DNA of 6,357 bases from Chthoniobacterales bacterium. GTDB taxonomy: Bacteria; Verrucomicrobiota; Verrucomicrobiia; Chthoniobacterales; UBA10450. A model generated the notes under the pieces. That model had not been told where the DNA came from. It ran no database searches and worked only from the letters and a program-made list of their open reading frames with translations. Position 1 is the first letter of the stretch. Each line of letters opens with the position of its first letter. The stretch spans positions 1-6,357 of the forward strand of contig JAICXG010000161.1 of the NCBI GenBank assembly GCA_025980625.1, written 5' to 3'. Position numbers and translations under genes: made by a program. Of the stretch, positions 5,035-6,357 are shown one piece after another.

Positions 5035-5691
5035 ATGGCCGCGACGAGGGAGAAACAGCGGCAGCTCGATCTGCATGTCGCGCGCTTGCGCAATTGCCGG
5101 CGCTGCCCGCGCATGCGTCCGCCGCCGGTCTCTGGTGGCGCGGTCGTGGGCAAAGTGATCCTCGTCGGCCAGGCGCCCGGGGTGCGCGAGCCCGCGGCGA
5201 AAAAGCCCTTTGCCTGGACTGCGGGCCGGACGCTCTTCCGCTGGTTTGAGCAGACCGCCGGCCTGACCGAAGAAGAAGTGCGTGCGCGAATCTATTTCGC
5301 CGCTGTCTGCCGTTGTTTTCCCGGCAAAGCTCCGGGCGGGAGCGACCGCGTGCCGAACCCGCAGGAGATCGCGAATTGTTCCTCGTGGCTCGATCGCGAG
5401 ATTGAAATTCTCCAGCCGCGTCTGGTCATTCCAGTCGGCAAACTGGCGATCGCGCAATTCATTTCCCTAACGAAACTGGAAGAGGTGATTGGGCGCAGCT
5501 TTCGCGTGCAACGCGCCGGGCTCCCCTTCGATTTGATTCCGCTCCCGCATCCTTCCGGCGCCTCCCCCTGGCACAAGATCCCGCCGGGGCGCAAGTTGGT
5601 CGCGCAGGCTTTGCAGCTCATCGCGAGGCATTCTGCCGTCGTGCAGATTATGAATCAGGAAAGCAGGAAAGCAGGAAGGGATGCCAAATAG
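5035..5691 (+). CDS. Uracil-DNA glycosylase-superfamily protein (family 4/5-like)
   Basis: This 218-aa protein would remove uracil or related damaged bases from DNA in base-excision repair. Motif 1 is VGQAPGVRE (44-52), corresponding to G-E/L-APG in iron-sulfur UDGs. Motif 2 is PLPHPSGAS (169-177), with H172 in the minor-groove loop. Four cysteines are placed as [4Fe-4S] ligands: C21 and C24 (NCRRC), C94 (VCRCFPG) and C115. Segment KPFAWTAGRTLFRWF (57-71) matches the usual PF-G-x-AG-x-L region. The family domain ends around QALQLIARH (191-199). The final residues from M206 (MNQESRKAGRDAK) are encoded by an arm of a dispersed repeat and are probably not part of the ancestral enzyme. The start at 5035 is 3 nt after the DUF2905 stop. 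The choice between family 4 and 5 would need an alignment. Confidence 0.85.
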   Translation: MAATREKQRQLDLHVARLRNCRRCPRMRPPPVSGGAVVGKVILVGQAPGVREPAAKKPFAWTAGRTLFRWFEQTAGLTEEEVRARIYFAAVCRCFPGKAPGGSDRVPNPQEIANCSSWLDREIEILQPRLVIPVGKLAIAQFISLTKLEEVIGRSFRVQRAGLPFDLIPLPHPSGASPWHKIPPGRKLVAQALQLIARHSAVVQIMNQESRKAGRDAK

Positions 5692-5804
5692 CGTTAGGGA
5701 TTTTGGCTTCCGCTTTCCCGATTCGCTGGTCACTCGCGCGCGCGAAAGATCGCGATACCGATCCCCAACCAAGATCATCTCAGGCGCTGCAACTCATCGC
5801 GCGT
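5605..5804 (+). repeat. Direct duplication of a glycosylase C-terminal coding segment (5605-5628 and 5781-5804)
   Basis: The 24 bp encoding QALQLIAR at the end of the glycosylase recur at 5781-5804 with 19 of 24 bases identical. In the corresponding frame all five differences are synonymous (GCT/GCG, TTG/CTG, CAG/CAA, AGG/CGT). The second copy has no open gene around it and runs directly into the hairpin repeats. It looks like a fragment of a homologous glycosylase gene. Confidence 0.55.
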
Positions 5805-5979
5805 TTCCAACACGCACGGAGGTCAGGCATCCTGCCTGACTCGGCAGACAGGCTTCCCAGCCTGTCGAAACCGAACGACATTGCGGCTTCCCTAATCCGC
5901 CAGGCAGGATGCCTGGCCGGCCGAGTCAGGCAAAGATGCCTGACTTCCGAATTCCTCCTTTCCTGCCTTCCTGATTCAT
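5650..5979. repeat. 28-bp inverted repeat pair enclosing the intergenic region (5650-5677 / 5952-5979)
   Basis: ATGAATCAGGAA(A/G)GCAGG... at 5650-5677 equals the reverse complement of 5952-5979 at 26 of 28 positions. The left arm is also the coding sequence for the last residues of the glycosylase; the right arm ends 13 bp before the ThuA-like gene start. The arms enclose 274 bp with the hairpin cluster. This has the form of a MITE-like or palindromic dispersed repeat. Confidence 0.7.
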
Positions 5980-5992
5980 CCTTTCTTCCCAG
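5692..5992. other. Gene-free repeat-rich intergenic region
   Basis: This 301-bp stretch between the glycosylase stop and the ThuA-like start holds no ORF I believe. Its content is a CGTTAGG heptamer (5692-5698), the second QALQLIAR-coding fragment (5781-5804), four hairpins (5822-5945) and the right arm of the 28-bp inverted repeat. The part 5699-5780 shows no further structure that I can identify. Confidence 0.7.
5822..5945. repeat. Cluster of four perfect hairpins (REP/BIME-like)
   Basis: Hairpin 1 is GTCAGGCA-TCC-TGCCTGAC (5822-5840). Hairpin 2 is GACAGGCT-TCCC-AGCCTGTC (5847-5866). Hairpin 3 is GCCAGGCA-GGA-TGCCTGGC (5899-5917). Hairpin 4 is AGTCAGGCA-AAGA-TGCCTGACT (5924-5945). Stems are 8, 8, 8 and 9 bp without mismatch. 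Units 1+2 and 3+4 are inverted copies of one another, sharing TGCCTGACTCGGC, so the whole is a two-fold symmetric pair. This is the organisation of REP/BIME elements. It may also end transcription or protect the glycosylase mRNA, although no T-run follows. Confidence 0.8.
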
Positions 5993-6357
5993 ATGGCGAA
6001 AGGCATCCGCGTGACGGTTTGGGGCGAGAACGTGCACGAGCGCAGGAACCCCATCGTTAGGCAAATCAATCCGGACGGGATGCACAACTGCATCGCCGCA
6101 GCGCGGCGCGAAGATCGCCGGCTCGAGGTGCGCACCGCTACCCTCGAGCAGCCGCAACATGGCCTAACGAAAAACGTTCTGGCCGGGAGCGACGTGCTCG
6201 TCTCGTGGGGCCACGCCGCCCACGGCAAAGTGCGCGAAACGGTTGTCGACCGGGTGCTGAAGCGCATCTGGCAGGGCATGGGATTCGTCGCTCTCCATTC
6301 CTCGCATTGTTCGAAAATCTTCAAGCGCCTGATGGGCACGAGCGGCTCGCTCACCTG
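5993..6357 (+). CDS. ThuA-domain protein (trehalose-utilisation ThuA-like), 5' part only
   Basis: From the ATG at 5993 the frame stays open to the window edge: 121 codons plus 2 nt. The sequence IRVTVWGENVHERRNP (5-20), INPDGMHNCIAAA (25-37), VRTATLEQPQHGLT (46-59), VLVSWGHAAHGKV (68-80) and GFVALHSSHCSKIFKRLMGT (97-116) follows the ThuA family in order. The WGH...H and LHSSH..KIFKRLMGT blocks are the most specific. ThuA-like domains have a class I glutamine-amidotransferase-like fold and are linked to sugar (trehalose) catabolism; the exact reaction here is unknown. There is no Shine-Dalgarno, and the start lies only 13 bp after an arm of the dispersed repeat, so the native promoter or leader may have been altered. 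Two CGTTAGG heptamers lie inside the gene (6055, 6163). Confidence 0.88.
   Translation, partial: MAKGIRVTVWGENVHERRNPIVRQINPDGMHNCIAAARREDRRLEVRTATLEQPQHGLTKNVLAGSDVLVSWGHAAHGKVRETVVDRVLKRIWQGMGFVALHSSHCSKIFKRLMGTSGSLT

Noticed and set aside
4693..5457. 254-aa minus-strand ORF
   Set aside because: It lies opposite recognisable DUF2905 and glycosylase genes. Its product is a charged, Arg/Asp/Glu-rich low-complexity sequence, as expected for the antisense of GC-rich codons.
5822..5945. CRISPR array
   Set aside because: The repeated units are hairpins in inverted, not tandem, order, with irregular spacing and no equal-length spacers.
5703..6014. 103-aa + strand ORF across the intergenic repeats
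   Set aside because: It is composed of a glycosylase fragment plus translated hairpin repeats and runs out of frame into the ThuA-like start. It is not a believable gene.

Overview
The window is GC-rich bacterial chromosome with short intergenic gaps. Gene content and the style of its dispersed repeats (hairpin-rich GCCTG units, AGGAAAGC-type repeats) suggest a soil Verrucomicrobiota bacterium, for example Chthoniobacterales. That placement is an inference; there is no rRNA or other marker here to prove it.

Left part (1-2736, + strand): the 3' end of a small membrane-anchored zinc-ribbon protein is followed after 2 nt by a GuaB3-type IMP dehydrogenase-related gene without CBS domains. A complete 3-oxoacyl-ACP synthase II gene (fabF) comes next.

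Middle part (2732-4465): I read this as one discrete mobile element of 1,734 bp inserted exactly in the 3' end of fabF. It has 21-bp terminal inverted repeats with one mismatch, starting GGTAGT, and is flanked by an 8-bp target duplication with one mismatch (GCAGTTCG / GTAGTTCG). Removing the element and one copy of the duplication restores an open fabF ending ...QFVDG-stop. Inside are, in order: (i) a minus-strand class II (serine-type) tRNA body whose anticodon reads GAA (Phe) and whose 3' acceptor end runs into the terminal repeat; (ii) two overlapping AT-richer + strand genes of unknown function, 135 and 127 aa; (iii) a 94-aa minus-strand gene coupled by ATGA to (iv) the C-terminal half of an IS1-family-like transposase. 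The element therefore looks like a transposase-defective IS1-type transposon carrying cargo, including a tRNA-like sequence.

Right part (4474-6357, + strand): an 81-aa conserved hypothetical protein, a 71-aa DUF2905-type two-helix membrane protein, and a uracil-DNA glycosylase-superfamily protein follow. Then comes a 301-bp gene-free stretch (5692-5992) packed with repeats: four perfect hairpins in a two-fold symmetric arrangement, enclosed by a 28-bp inverted repeat whose left arm encodes the last residues of the glycosylase. The window ends inside a ThuA-domain gene.

Across the window the heptamer CGTTAGG/CCTAACG occurs eight times, about ten times more than expected by chance. It often falls on otherwise rare TTA/CTA leucine codons, so it may be a genome-wide signal.
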